Positions 8,856 to 17,302 of a DNA stretch of 64,000 nt are shown piece after piece (the stretch's first letter is position 1; each line of letters opens with the position of its first letter). Location: the NCBI GenBank assembly GCA_019241635.1, contig JAFAWR010000037.1, forward strand, positions 1 to 64,000, read 5' to 3'. Position numbers and translations under genes: made by a program. Under the pieces are notes generated by a model, which was not told where the DNA came from, made no database searches, and was given only the letters and a program-made list of their open reading frames with translations. The DNA comes from Solirubrobacterales bacterium. Lineage in GTDB: Bacteria; Actinomycetota; Thermoleophilia; Solirubrobacterales; Solirubrobacteraceae.

Positions 8856-10694
8856 ATGTTCACATCTCCGCGGGCGCCGGACACGACACTCAGCCCTCGC
8901 CTGATGACTCTCGCGCCGCCCTCACCCGCCGCCTCACCCAGCTCGGTCCGGTGCCCGGAATGCGACTCCCGCCTAGCTCACGACCAGCGCTACTGCGTCG
9001 AGTGTGGGGCGCGACGCGGACCGCTACCGCCGGCGATCGCGCCGCTGATCGGGGCGATCCGCGAGCAGGGTCGGGCCGCGGCCCTGCCGGCGGACGAACC
9101 GCTGGCCGGATCCCTGTCCGAGATCGGCTCGCGGCCAGCCCGGCACGAGTTCGTGATGCCCGGGCCGCGGGCGACGGCGGTCGCCGTGATGGGCATGCTC
9201 GGGTTCGGGGTGATCGTCGGCTCGCTGGTCGGCGGCACGCCGGTCGAGACGCTGGCCAGCGCGCCGCTGATCGTCGTCGGGCTGGATCACCCGGCCTCGA
9301 GCACCCAGGCCGCCCAGAACCAGACGGTGACCGACACGATCGGCGGTGGCGGCCCGGCGGCGGCGGCGAGTCCGGCGGCCGGAGCCTCGACCGCCCCGGC
9401 GCAGGCGGCGGCATCGCCGAGCACCTCGCCGACCTCGACCAGCACCACTGGCACCTCGACCACGCCCAACGCGAACGGGCTGCCGCCGGTCAAGCACGTG
9501 TTCTTGATCGTGCTCTCGGACCGCGGGTTCACTCGCTCCTTCGGCGCTGGGACCGCGGGCGGGTACCTGAGCGGGGCGCTCCGTCGCCAGGGCGAGCTCA
9601 TCCAGAACTACTACGCGGTGGCCGCCGCGCCGCTGGCCAACGAGATCGCCCTGGTCAGCGGGCAGGGGCCGACCGCGCAGACGGCGGGCGATTGCCCGAC
9701 CTTCTCACGGGTCAGCCCGGCTCAGAAGGGGCCTCGCGGTCAGGTGCTCGGCACCGGCTGCGCCTATCCCGCCTCCACCAAGACGCTGGCCACCCAACTC
9801 GCCGGCGCCCACGACACCTGGAAGGCGTACGTCGCTGGCGTGAGCAGCAGCGCGCGCACCGCGTGCCGGGTTCCGAAGCCCGGCAGCAAGCAACCCCAGA
9901 CGGCCGGGCCGCACACCAGCTACCTGTCCTGGCGTGACCCGTTTCTGTTCTTCCGCGGGCTGACCGCCGACGGCTCCTGCCGTGCGAACGAGGTCGCGGT
10001 CAGCAGGTTGGCCACGGACCTGAAAAGCGAATCGACGACGCCGTCGCTGGCCTACATCATCCCGGCGCCGTGCGCCGACGGCAGCGAGACGCCGTGTGAT
10101 CCCGGCGCGAAGTCGGGCCTCGCCGCCGCGGACCGTTTTCTCAAGTCCGTCGTGCCGGAGATCAAGCGCTCCCCGGCGTATCACGACGGCGGGATGATCG
10201 CGATCACGTTCGATCAGGCGCCGCAAACCGGCCCGTACGCGGACCCGAGCTCCTGCTGCAACAACCCGACCTCGTATCCGAACCTCCGGCGTCTGCCCGC
10301 GGGGTCACCGGCGGTCCCGCCGGGCGGGATGGGAGCGCCCACGACGACCACGTCCACCGACACGACCTCGACGACCGCCACGACGACCCCGGCACCCACC
10401 GGCTCGACGACGACCACCGGGACCACGACGCCGACGACGCCGACAACGACGCCCACCACCCCGTCCTCCCTGGGCGCCGGCGCGACCAGCCCGACCGGCG
10501 GCGGCGGCCAGGTCGGCCTGCTCCTGATCTCACCGTTCGTCAAGCGGAACAGCAGCGACGTGGTCGACTACTTCAACCACTTCTCGCTGCTGGCCACGCT
10601 CGAGGAGCTGTTCGGGCTGCACCGCCTCGGCTACGCCGGCGCGCCGGGTCTCCCGGTGTTCGGCGCGGCCGTATTCACCGCCTACGCCGGCTAG
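8856..10694 (+). CDS. Zinc-ribbon/TM/phosphoesterase-like (PF04185-type) protein, likely degenerate active site
   Basis: N-terminal CPECDSRLAHDQRYCVECGARRG; TM; C-terminal phosphoesterase-like blocks (YPASTKTLATQL, FLKSVVPEI, LLLISPFVK, NHFSLLATLEELFGLHRLGYAG) with Thr-rich insert. Confidence 0.82.
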   Translation: MFTSPRAPDTTLSPRLMTLAPPSPAASPSSVRCPECDSRLAHDQRYCVECGARRGPLPPAIAPLIGAIREQGRAAALPADEPLAGSLSEIGSRPARHEFVMPGPRATAVAVMGMLGFGVIVGSLVGGTPVETLASAPLIVVGLDHPASSTQAAQNQTVTDTIGGGGPAAAASPAAGASTAPAQAAASPSTSPTSTSTTGTSTTPNANGLPPVKHVFLIVLSDRGFTRSFGAGTAGGYLSGALRRQGELIQNYYAVAAAPLANEIALVSGQGPTAQTAGDCPTFSRVSPAQKGPRGQVLGTGCAYPASTKTLATQLAGAHDTWKAYVAGVSSSARTACRVPKPGSKQPQTAGPHTSYLSWRDPFLFFRGLTADGSCRANEVAVSRLATDLKSESTTPSLAYIIPAPCADGSETPCDPGAKSGLAAADRFLKSVVPEIKRSPAYHDGGMIAITFDQAPQTGPYADPSSCCNNPTSYPNLRRLPAGSPAVPPGGMGAPTTTTSTDTTSTTATTTPAPTGSTTTTGTTTPTTPTTTPTTPSSLGAGATSPTGGGGQVGLLLISPFVKRNSSDVVDYFNHFSLLATLEELFGLHRLGYAGAPGLPVFGAAVFTAYAG

Positions 10695-10858
10695 TGGTCG
10701 CCGCCGTAAGTACGGTCGCACCGAGAGGTGTCACTGGCGGATGCTGCGCGAGGACGCAGGATCCGATGCGTAGCAGCGCTACGTGAGGATCCGAGGACAA
10801 AGCGCAGCGCCGCCAGGGGCGCCTCGAATGCGAGCGTAATTGCGGCGGCGACCACTAG
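10691..10858. repeat. 168-bp imperfect palindrome (MITE-like or structured element)
   Basis: CTAGTGGTCGCCGCCGtAAgTACGgTCG ... CGAgCGTAaTTgCGGCGGCGACCACTAG, internal paired blocks CTGGCGG, GCTGCGC, GGATCC, CGTAGC/GCTACG. Confidence 0.85.
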
Positions 10859-10863
10859 ATGGT

Positions 10864-11322
10864 CTAGTCGCCCAGGTCGATCGACTCGATCACCGGCGGG
10901 TCGTTGGGTCGGTCGCCGGCGCCGGTCGGCAGCGCCTCGATCTTGTCGACCGTGTCCATCCCGTCGGTCACCCGGCCGAACACGGTGTGCTTGCCGTCGA
11001 GCCAGGGCGCGGCCTGGATGGTGACGATGAAGAACTGCGAGCCGTTGGTGCCCGGCCCGGCGTTGGCCATGGCCAGCGCACCGCGCACGACCTTGTGCGC
11101 GTTGAACTCGTCGCCGAATGTGTAGCCGGGGCCGCCCATGCCGGTGCCCTCGGGGCAGCCGCCCTGGATCATGAAGTCGGGAATCACCCGGTGAAAGATG
11201 ATCCCGTCGTAGAAGTGATCGCCGGCCAGCTTGCGAAAGTTGGCGACGGTCTCGGGCGCGTCGTCGTCGAAGAACTCGAGTTCGATCGTGCCCAGGCTGG
11301 TGTTCATTTTCGCTGTAGACAT
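10864..11322 (-). CDS. Cyclophilin-type peptidyl-prolyl cis-trans isomerase
   Basis: [43 protein letters not shown]. Confidence 0.95.
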   Translation of the reverse strand: MSTAKMNTSLGTIELEFFDDDAPETVANFRKLAGDHFYDGIIFHRVIPDFMIQGGCPEGTGMGGPGYTFGDEFNAHKVVRGALAMANAGPGTNGSQFFIVTIQAAPWLDGKHTVFGRVTDGMDTVDKIEALPTGAGDRPNDPPVIESIDLGD

Positions 11323-11345
11323 GCCCGCCAGCCTAGTTGGTGGGC

Positions 11346-12083
11346 TCAGTTGTCGTCGTTGACAGCGGTCTGGACGGCGTGGATCGACGGGGTGACCGTC
11401 ACGCTCGGCGCGTGGCCGGCCGGCGACGCGGTCACCGAGCAGCCGATCGCCACCGTCTGCGCGGAGCCGCTGATCGAGATCGGAAGCACGAGCGGAATGG
11501 TTCCCGAGGCATTGGTGGGGTTCGCGCCGCCGAGGTCCGCGTCGAACGCTCCGTCGGTGGCCGCGCCACCGCCAAGCGACATCGAGCAGGTCACGGCCAC
11601 GGACTGAGGGTCGGTTCCCTCGGCCTCATCGATCCGGACGTTCCCGATCACCAGGTACGTGGAGCCCATCTGGCCCGCCGGGAGCGAAACCGAAGCGACC
11701 TGCTGGGGGCCGGCTCCGAGCGTCGTGGCGCGCGGGAGCGCGCCGTACTCGCTGGGCAGCGCCGGCGTGCAGGTCACGTCGCCGGAGGCGCTGAACGATT
11801 GGACCGCGCCGAGCAGGCACGAGCTGGTGACCCGCAGCTGGACCTGACTCGAGTCCACCTGCCTGGCGCCGACCGCGCCCGGCATGATCTTGGCCGGTCC
11901 CACCGCGTTCGGCTTGAGCTTGGCGTTGCCCACCGAGAAGTTCTGCAACTGGGCGGTCCCGACGCTGTTCGGCGGGATTCGCAGGGCAGCCCATCCGGCG
12001 CCACCGAGCGCCACGAACAGGGCCAGGAAGGAAACGACCAGCGCCGCCGAGGGGCGCCGGCGCGCGAGTGGGCGTAGACGCAT
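11346..12083 (-). CDS. Surface/secreted protein with VG-type repeats (paralog 1)
   Basis: [26 protein letters not shown] signal/TM then [36 protein letters not shown]. Confidence 0.75.
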   Translation of the reverse strand: MRLRPLARRRPSAALVVSFLALFVALGGAGWAALRIPPNSVGTAQLQNFSVGNAKLKPNAVGPAKIMPGAVGARQVDSSQVQLRVTSSCLLGAVQSFSASGDVTCTPALPSEYGALPRATTLGAGPQQVASVSLPAGQMGSTYLVIGNVRIDEAEGTDPQSVAVTCSMSLGGGAATDGAFDADLGGANPTNASGTIPLVLPISISGSAQTVAIGCSVTASPAGHAPSVTVTPSIHAVQTAVNDDN

Positions 12084-12121
12084 CGCGTCACCTCCGGGTT
12101 CAGACGGTCCTGGGGTGACGC
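12084..12121 (-). promoter_or_regulatory. Hairpin overlapping the Shine-Dalgarno of the 11346-12083 gene
   Basis: Minus strand GCGTCACC-21 nt-GGTGACGC with GGAGGTGACGCGATG: SD lies in the 3' arm. Confidence 0.5.
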
Positions 12122-12208
12122 TATCCGAGTGCGGTGGTCCGGTGGGAGGGACGACGCGCCCCCGGCCGGCCCCGCGCGCCCCCCGCGGGACCGGCCCTTC
12201 CCCCCAGC

Positions 12209-12940
12209 TCAGCCGTTGGCCGCGGTCTGAAGCGCGTTGACCGTGCTGTCCACTGCCACCGTCGGCGCAGGTGTACTCGGGGAGGCGGTGTCGGCGCAGC
12301 TCACCGTGGTCGCCTGCGCGGTGGTCGCCGAGGCAACCGGCAGCACGAGCGGGATCGAACCGGCCTGCGAGTGGCCGTCCGATCCGAGGTCCACGGCGAG
12401 GCTCTTGGTGATCGTCGACGTTCCCGTACCCGGCGGCGCCGAGAGAGTGCAGTCGACCTCGACGCGCTGCGCGACGCCCGCCGTCCCACTGATCACCGCG
12501 TGTGGATAGGCCAGCACGAGATATGAGAACCCGGCCGGGAGCGACTCGGTGGCGACCTGGGTCGACCCCGTGCCGAGCGTGACCGCCGCGGCGCTTGTCC
12601 CCAGCTCGCCCGGCAGGGTCGGCGTGCACGTGACGCTCCCCGACAACCCGATCGCCTTGATTGCCCCGGTCGTGCACGCGGTGCCGACCCGCAGCTGCAC
12701 CTGGCTCGAGTTGACCTGCTTGGCCCCGACCGCGCCGTTCTGGATCTTGCGCGCGCCGACCGCGTTGAATTTCAGCTTCCAGTTACCGACGCTGCCGTTC
12801 TGGAGCTGGGCGGTGCCGACGCTGTTCGCCGGCAGCTGGGTGGCGGCGTAGCCGACCCCGCCGAGGGCCACGAACAGGGCCGCGAATGACACGATGAGCG
12901 GCGCCGACGGGCGCCGGCGCAGACGGAATGGAAGTCTCAA
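12209..12940 (-). CDS. Surface/secreted protein with VG-type repeats (paralog 2; TTG start)
   Basis: [69 protein letters not shown]. Confidence 0.75.
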   Translation of the reverse strand: MRLPFRLRRRPSAPLIVSFAALFVALGGVGYAATQLPANSVGTAQLQNGSVGNWKLKFNAVGARKIQNGAVGAKQVNSSQVQLRVGTACTTGAIKAIGLSGSVTCTPTLPGELGTSAAAVTLGTGSTQVATESLPAGFSYLVLAYPHAVISGTAGVAQRVEVDCTLSAPPGTGTSTITKSLAVDLGSDGHSQAGSIPLVLPVASATTAQATTVSCADTASPSTPAPTVAVDSTVNALQTAANG

Positions 12941-13068
12941 ACGGTTACCTCCGGGGGTTGGCTTCAGCTACTGCCCGACTGGAACCGAAACGCCCGGGCA
13001 CGCCGGAAGTCGCGGTGACCCGCATGAGAACTGACAGAAAGCTGACGAGGTCAGGTGGCGGCGCGGCC

Positions 13069-13084
13069 GAGCCCGACCGGGCTC
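13069..13084. terminator. Short GC hairpin at the end of the helicase gene
   Basis: GAGCCC-gacc-GGGCTC. Confidence 0.4.
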
Positions 13085-14504
13085 AGGTGGCGGCGCGCTC
13101 GAGCCGGACCGGCTGCCCGCACACCTCGGTACCGCTGACCTGATCGACCACCCGGTCGGCGTCGCGGTCGGGGACCTCGAGCAGCGTGAAGCGCTCGAGC
13201 ACGCGGACGTTGCGCACCGATTCGCCGTCCAGCCCGGTAGCGGCGGTGATCGCGTGGATGATGTCGGACGGCTCGAGCCCCGCGGCGCGTCCCATCGAGA
13301 CGATCAGCTTGCGCGCCGGGCCATCCCCGTCCCCGGACACGTGAGGCTTGGAGTGCCGGCGTGGCTTGGTCTTGACCGCGGTCGGCGCGACGTGAGCGTG
13401 CTCGACCCACGGCGCGAGCGTGACCCCGGCGTGATTCTCGATCGCACGCAGCTCGCGACGCTGCTGGGCCTCGAAGAACGTGATCGCGCGGCCGCTGCGG
13501 CCCACCCGGCCGGTCCGGCCGATCCGGTGCACATAGACGTCCGGCGAGGTGGGGACGTCGTAGTTGATCACGTGCGAGACGCCCGAGATGTCGAGTCCCC
13601 GCGCGGCCACGTCGGTGGCCACGAGCAAGGGCAGCCGCCCGTCCTTGAACGAGATCATCACGCCGTCGCGGGCGCCCTGGGTCATGTCGCCGTGGAGCGC
13701 CTTGACGTTCATCCCGCGGTCGCGCAGGGTGCGGTAGAGCTGTTCGCAGCGGATCTTGGTCCGCACGAACACGATCGCCTGCTCCGGTCCCTCGGCGCGG
13801 AGCACCTCGACCAGCCGGTCGGATTTCTCCCGCGGACGGACCTCGAGGCAGAACTGCTCCACGGTCTCCACGGTCAGCGTGGCCGCCTGGACCTTCACGG
13901 TCACCGGGTCATACAGGTACTGATCGGCCAGGCGCCGGATCTCCGGGGGCATGGTGGCCGAGAAGAGCGCCGTCTGGCGGCTCGAGGGGGTCAGCGCGAG
14001 GATCCGCTCGACGTCCTCGAGGAAGCCCAGGTCGAGCATCTCGTCGGCCTCGTCGAGCACCACGAACCGGGTCCCGTGCAGGAGCAGCGAGTGGCGCGAG
14101 ATCAGGTCCTTGACCCGGCCGACCGTCCCCACCACCACATGTCCGCCGGCGCGCAGCTGGGCCTGCTGGGAGCGGATCGGCGCGCCCCCGAACACCGCCA
14201 CCACGTCGATGCCCTTGCGGCGGCCGTACGCGCGCAGCGCCTGGGTCACCTGAATGCACAGCTCACGGGTGGGCGTGAGCACCAGACCCTGGACCTCATG
14301 CTCGGCGGGATTGACGTACTGGAGCATGGGCAGCCCGAAGGCCGCGGTCTTGCCCGACCCGGTCTGCGCCTGGCCGATCACGTCGTGCCCCTGGAGGAGC
14401 GGTGGCATGGCCTGCTCCTGGATCGGAGTAGGCGACTCATACCCGACATCGTGGAGCGCTTCGAGGATGTCGGCGTCGAGCCCGAGATCGGCAAAAGTGG
14501 TCAT
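13083..14504 (-). CDS. DEAD/DEAH-box RNA helicase with DbpA-type C-terminal RNA-binding domain
   Basis: AQTGSGKTAAF, PTRELCIQ, VLDEADEML, SAT, HRIGRTGRVGRSG; C-terminal DbpA-like region. Confidence 0.93.
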   Translation of the reverse strand: MTTFADLGLDADILEALHDVGYESPTPIQEQAMPPLLQGHDVIGQAQTGSGKTAAFGLPMLQYVNPAEHEVQGLVLTPTRELCIQVTQALRAYGRRKGIDVVAVFGGAPIRSQQAQLRAGGHVVVGTVGRVKDLISRHSLLLHGTRFVVLDEADEMLDLGFLEDVERILALTPSSRQTALFSATMPPEIRRLADQYLYDPVTVKVQAATLTVETVEQFCLEVRPREKSDRLVEVLRAEGPEQAIVFVRTKIRCEQLYRTLRDRGMNVKALHGDMTQGARDGVMISFKDGRLPLLVATDVAARGLDISGVSHVINYDVPTSPDVYVHRIGRTGRVGRSGRAITFFEAQQRRELRAIENHAGVTLAPWVEHAHVAPTAVKTKPRRHSKPHVSGDGDGPARKLIVSMGRAAGLEPSDIIHAITAATGLDGESVRNVRVLERFTLLEVPDRDADRVVDQVSGTEVCGQPVRLERAAT

Positions 14505-14654
14505 CGCACTTGAAGATAGACGGACACGGCCTGCGAGAGCTGACAGCGAGGCTGCGGCACCCATTCGGCGGCGCTCGCGTGAACTGCGCCACGCTACGGC
14601 CCTTGGTCCCGGAGCACCGCGCCGCCGAAGGGGTGTGTAGGCGAAGTGATATCC

Positions 14655-14681
14655 TTCGGAACCTAATGTTTAGGGTCCGAA
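14655..14681. promoter_or_regulatory. Inverted repeat upstream of MFS-marR, candidate MarR operator
   Basis: TTCGGAaCCTAA-tgt-TTAGGgTCCGAA, 11/12 matched arms, 46 bp upstream of MFS ATG. Confidence 0.55.
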
Positions 14682-14726
14682 CGATTTCGCCGATACGAGA
14701 GGTGAACCCGAACTAGGAATGCTTGT

Positions 14727-16181
14727 ATGACCGACCAGAACGACACCATCAGCGCCCACGTGTGGCGCGTGAGCGCGGTCGTGGTCATCGGATCGATCAT
14801 GTCGATCCTCGACACCACGATCGTCAACGTTGCCCTCGACACGCTGTCGCACAAGCTGCACGCGTCGATCGCCGACATCCAGTGGGTGGTGACCGGCTAC
14901 ATGCTGGCGCTGGCCGCGGTGATTCCGGTCACCGGCTGGGCAGCGCGGTTCGGAGCCAAGCAGGTCTACCTGGTGTCGCTGGTCCTGTTCACGGCCGGCT
15001 CGGCCCTTTGCGGCCTGGCCACCTCGACCCCAGAGCTGATCCTGTTCCGCGTGCTTCAGGGCGTCGGCGGCGGCATGATCCTTCCGGTCGGCCAGCTGAT
15101 GATGGCCGAGGCGGCCGGCCCCAAGCGGATGGGACGCGTAATGAGCATCGTCGCGGTCCCGGCCATGCTCGCCCCGATCCTCGGCCCCACCCTCGGCGGG
15201 CTGATCGTCCAGAACATCAGCTGGCGCTGGATCTTCTACGTGAACGTCCCGATCGGCGCGCTCGCCGTGGTCGCGGCACTGCGCACGCTGCCACGGGTGG
15301 AGCGCGGCCAGGTCGACCCGCTCGACGTCCGGGGCCTGCTGCTGATGGCCACCGGGCTTCCCCTGCTCACCTACGGCCTGGCCGAGGTCGGCGTGACCGG
15401 CGGCTTCAGCTCGGTCAAGGTGATCGTCCCCTGCCTGGTCGGCATCGTGCTGGTCGGGCTGTTCGCGGTCCACGCGCTGCGGGTGGCCAAGCCCCTGCTC
15501 GACCTGCGCCTGTACCGACGGGCCACGTTCTCCTCGGCCTCGTTCGCGATGTTCTGCCTGGGCGCCGCGCTGTTCGGCGGCATGATCCTGCTGCCCCTGT
15601 ACTGGCAGGGCGTGCGCTTCGAGAGCGTGGTCGACACCGGCCTGCTGACCGCACCTCAGGGTCTCGGCGCCGCGCTGGCCATGCCGATCGCCGGCAAGCT
15701 GACCGACCGGGTCGGCGGCGGCCCGCTCGCCCTGTTCGGGGTGACGCTGTGCGCGCTGGCCACGATCCCGTTCGGCTTGATCGGCGCTCACACCTCGATC
15801 GTGTGGCTGTCGGTGGCCATGCTGCTGCGCGGCGTGGGCATCGGCTTCGGCTTCATGCCGACCATGGCCGCGGCGTTCGCCTCGCTCAAGCGCTCAGAGC
15901 TGGCCAGCGCCACGCCGCAGCTCAACGTCCTCCAGCGCGTCGGCGGGTCGATCGGCACCGCGGTGCTCGCGGTCGTACTCCAGCGCTCGCTGATCGGCGT
16001 GCACACGCTCAGTGGCGCGGCCCACGCCTACGGCACCGCGTTCTGGGCCTCGGCGATCCTGTCCGCGCTGGCCATCGTCCCGTGTGTGGTCCTGCTGCGA
16101 GCCGAGCGCGCCGCCCGTGCGGCCAAGGGCGCAGCGGCGGAGGCCTCGCCGGAGGCGCTGGCGGAGGCGATCGCGGCGTGA
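14727..16181 (+). CDS. MFS drug transporter, DHA2/EmrB family
   Basis: 14-TM type MFS; SILDTTIVNVALDTL, DIQWVVTGYMLALAAVIPVTGW. Confidence 0.93.
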   Translation: MTDQNDTISAHVWRVSAVVVIGSIMSILDTTIVNVALDTLSHKLHASIADIQWVVTGYMLALAAVIPVTGWAARFGAKQVYLVSLVLFTAGSALCGLATSTPELILFRVLQGVGGGMILPVGQLMMAEAAGPKRMGRVMSIVAVPAMLAPILGPTLGGLIVQNISWRWIFYVNVPIGALAVVAALRTLPRVERGQVDPLDVRGLLLMATGLPLLTYGLAEVGVTGGFSSVKVIVPCLVGIVLVGLFAVHALRVAKPLLDLRLYRRATFSSASFAMFCLGAALFGGMILLPLYWQGVRFESVVDTGLLTAPQGLGAALAMPIAGKLTDRVGGGPLALFGVTLCALATIPFGLIGAHTSIVWLSVAMLLRGVGIGFGFMPTMAAAFASLKRSELASATPQLNVLQRVGGSIGTAVLAVVLQRSLIGVHTLSGAAHAYGTAFWASAILSALAIVPCVVLLRAERAARAAKGAAAEASPEALAEAIAA

Positions 16182-16708
16182 GCGCGCCGGCCGAGAACCG
16201 GCTAGCGCCGCTTGGCGACGGTGTAGGCGAGCGCCAGGAGAGCGACGCCACCCAGGAGGTGGCGAGAGCCTTCAAGCGTGCGATGGCCGCGGTGCGTCGG
16301 CTGCGCGGGCGCGAGACCAGCCGCCCGGGCGAGCTCACCGATGCGCAGTACGGCCTGCTGTTCTGCCTTCGCGACGAGGCGGAGATGTCGGTGCGCGACC
16401 TGGCCTGCGCCGCTGAGGTGAGCCCGGCGAGCGTGACCGAGATGCTCGAGGGGCTGACCGCCTCCGGCCTCGTCACACGAGAGCGCTCCGAGCGCGACCG
16501 CCGCGTGGTGCTCACCTCGCTCACCGAGAGTGGGCGCGGGCTCGTCGAGGCCCGCCGGGCCCGCTTCGAGCCGCGGTTCCGCGCCGCACTGCAGCCCTTC
16601 AGCGAGGACGAACTCGTGGTAGCGGCTGCCGTGCTCGAGCGGCTGCGCGACCTCTTCCAGCAGATCGCCGACGAGCGGGACGAGCGGCTCGTCGATCAGG
16701 GTTCCTAG
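16178..16708 (+). CDS. MarR-family transcriptional regulator
   Basis: MSVRDLACAAEVSPASVTEMLEGLTASGLVTRERSERDRRVVLTSLTESG; GTG start overlaps MFS stop. Confidence 0.9.
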   Translation: MSAPAENRLAPLGDGVGERQESDATQEVARAFKRAMAAVRRLRGRETSRPGELTDAQYGLLFCLRDEAEMSVRDLACAAEVSPASVTEMLEGLTASGLVTRERSERDRRVVLTSLTESGRGLVEARRARFEPRFRAALQPFSEDELVVAAAVLERLRDLFQQIADERDERLVDQGS

Positions 16709-17203
16709 CGCGGGCTCCCGGTCGATCGCGATCAGGTCCTCGAGCAGGCCGATCGTCGCGGCGTGCTCTTCGTCGGACCAGGCGCCCAGGCGACGTCCGC
16801 CTGCCAGCGCCCCGACGACGTAATAGCCGATCTCGTCGCGCGGGCCTTCGGGATCCGGCGGCGCCAGCAGAGTTCCTCCGCGGCTCTGGTAGCGAGCCAC
16901 GGCCCAGCCCAGGGCAACGTCGGCGCGCTCGCGCTGCACGCGATAGTCGCGGCGGGTGTCGACCGCGTCGGCGGCGAAGCGATAAAGGTCCTGGCGGCGG
17001 TGATCGTCGACGTTGTCGTTGTAGGCGCGCAGGATCGCGCCGATCACCGGGCACACCGACACCGGGCGGTCGCCGAAGCGCTCTCCGGCCAGCATCGAGG
17101 CGAGCTCGAGCACGCACACCACCCGGCCCGGGCGCGGGTGGCGACCCGGCCCCAGGCGTACGTTCTGATGTGAGATCGCCCGATCGGGCGCCGAGGTGGC
17201 CAT
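16202..17203 (-). CDS. Conserved lineage-type protein (paralog of 36673-37206); ORF reads on antisense through marR
   Basis: ELASMLAGERFGDRPVSVCPVIGAILRAYNDNVDDHRRQDLY shared with 36673-37206; residues after ~165 are antisense to marR so true 3' end is uncertain. Confidence 0.55.
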   Translation of the reverse strand: MATSAPDRAISHQNVRLGPGRHPRPGRVVCVLELASMLAGERFGDRPVSVCPVIGAILRAYNDNVDDHRRQDLYRFAADAVDTRRDYRVQRERADVALGWAVARYQSRGGTLLAPPDPEGPRDEIGYYVVGALAGGRRLGAWSDEEHAATIGLLEDLIAIDREPALGTLIDEPLVPLVGDLLEEVAQPLEHGSRYHEFVLAEGLQCGAEPRLEAGPAGLDEPAPTLGERGEHHAAVALGALSCDEAGGGQPLEHLGHARRAHLSGAGQVAHRHLRLVAKAEQQAVLRIGELARAAGLAPAQPTHRGHRTLEGSRHLLGGVALLALAYTVAKRR

Positions 17204-17245
17204 TGCCCCCGGTTATCGACCGGGGGCGCCGGACACTTAGCCGGG

Positions 17246-17293
17246 GGGTGTGGCGAAAATGGGCCCCGATGAGGGCCAAAATCCGCCACACCC
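17246..17293. terminator. Stem-loop downstream of the secreted-protein gene
   Basis: GGGTGTGGCG-AAAAT-GGGCCC..GGGCC-AAAATC-CGCCACACCC, 10-bp perfect outer arms. Confidence 0.6.
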
Positions 17294-17302
17294 GCCTGCT
17301 GA

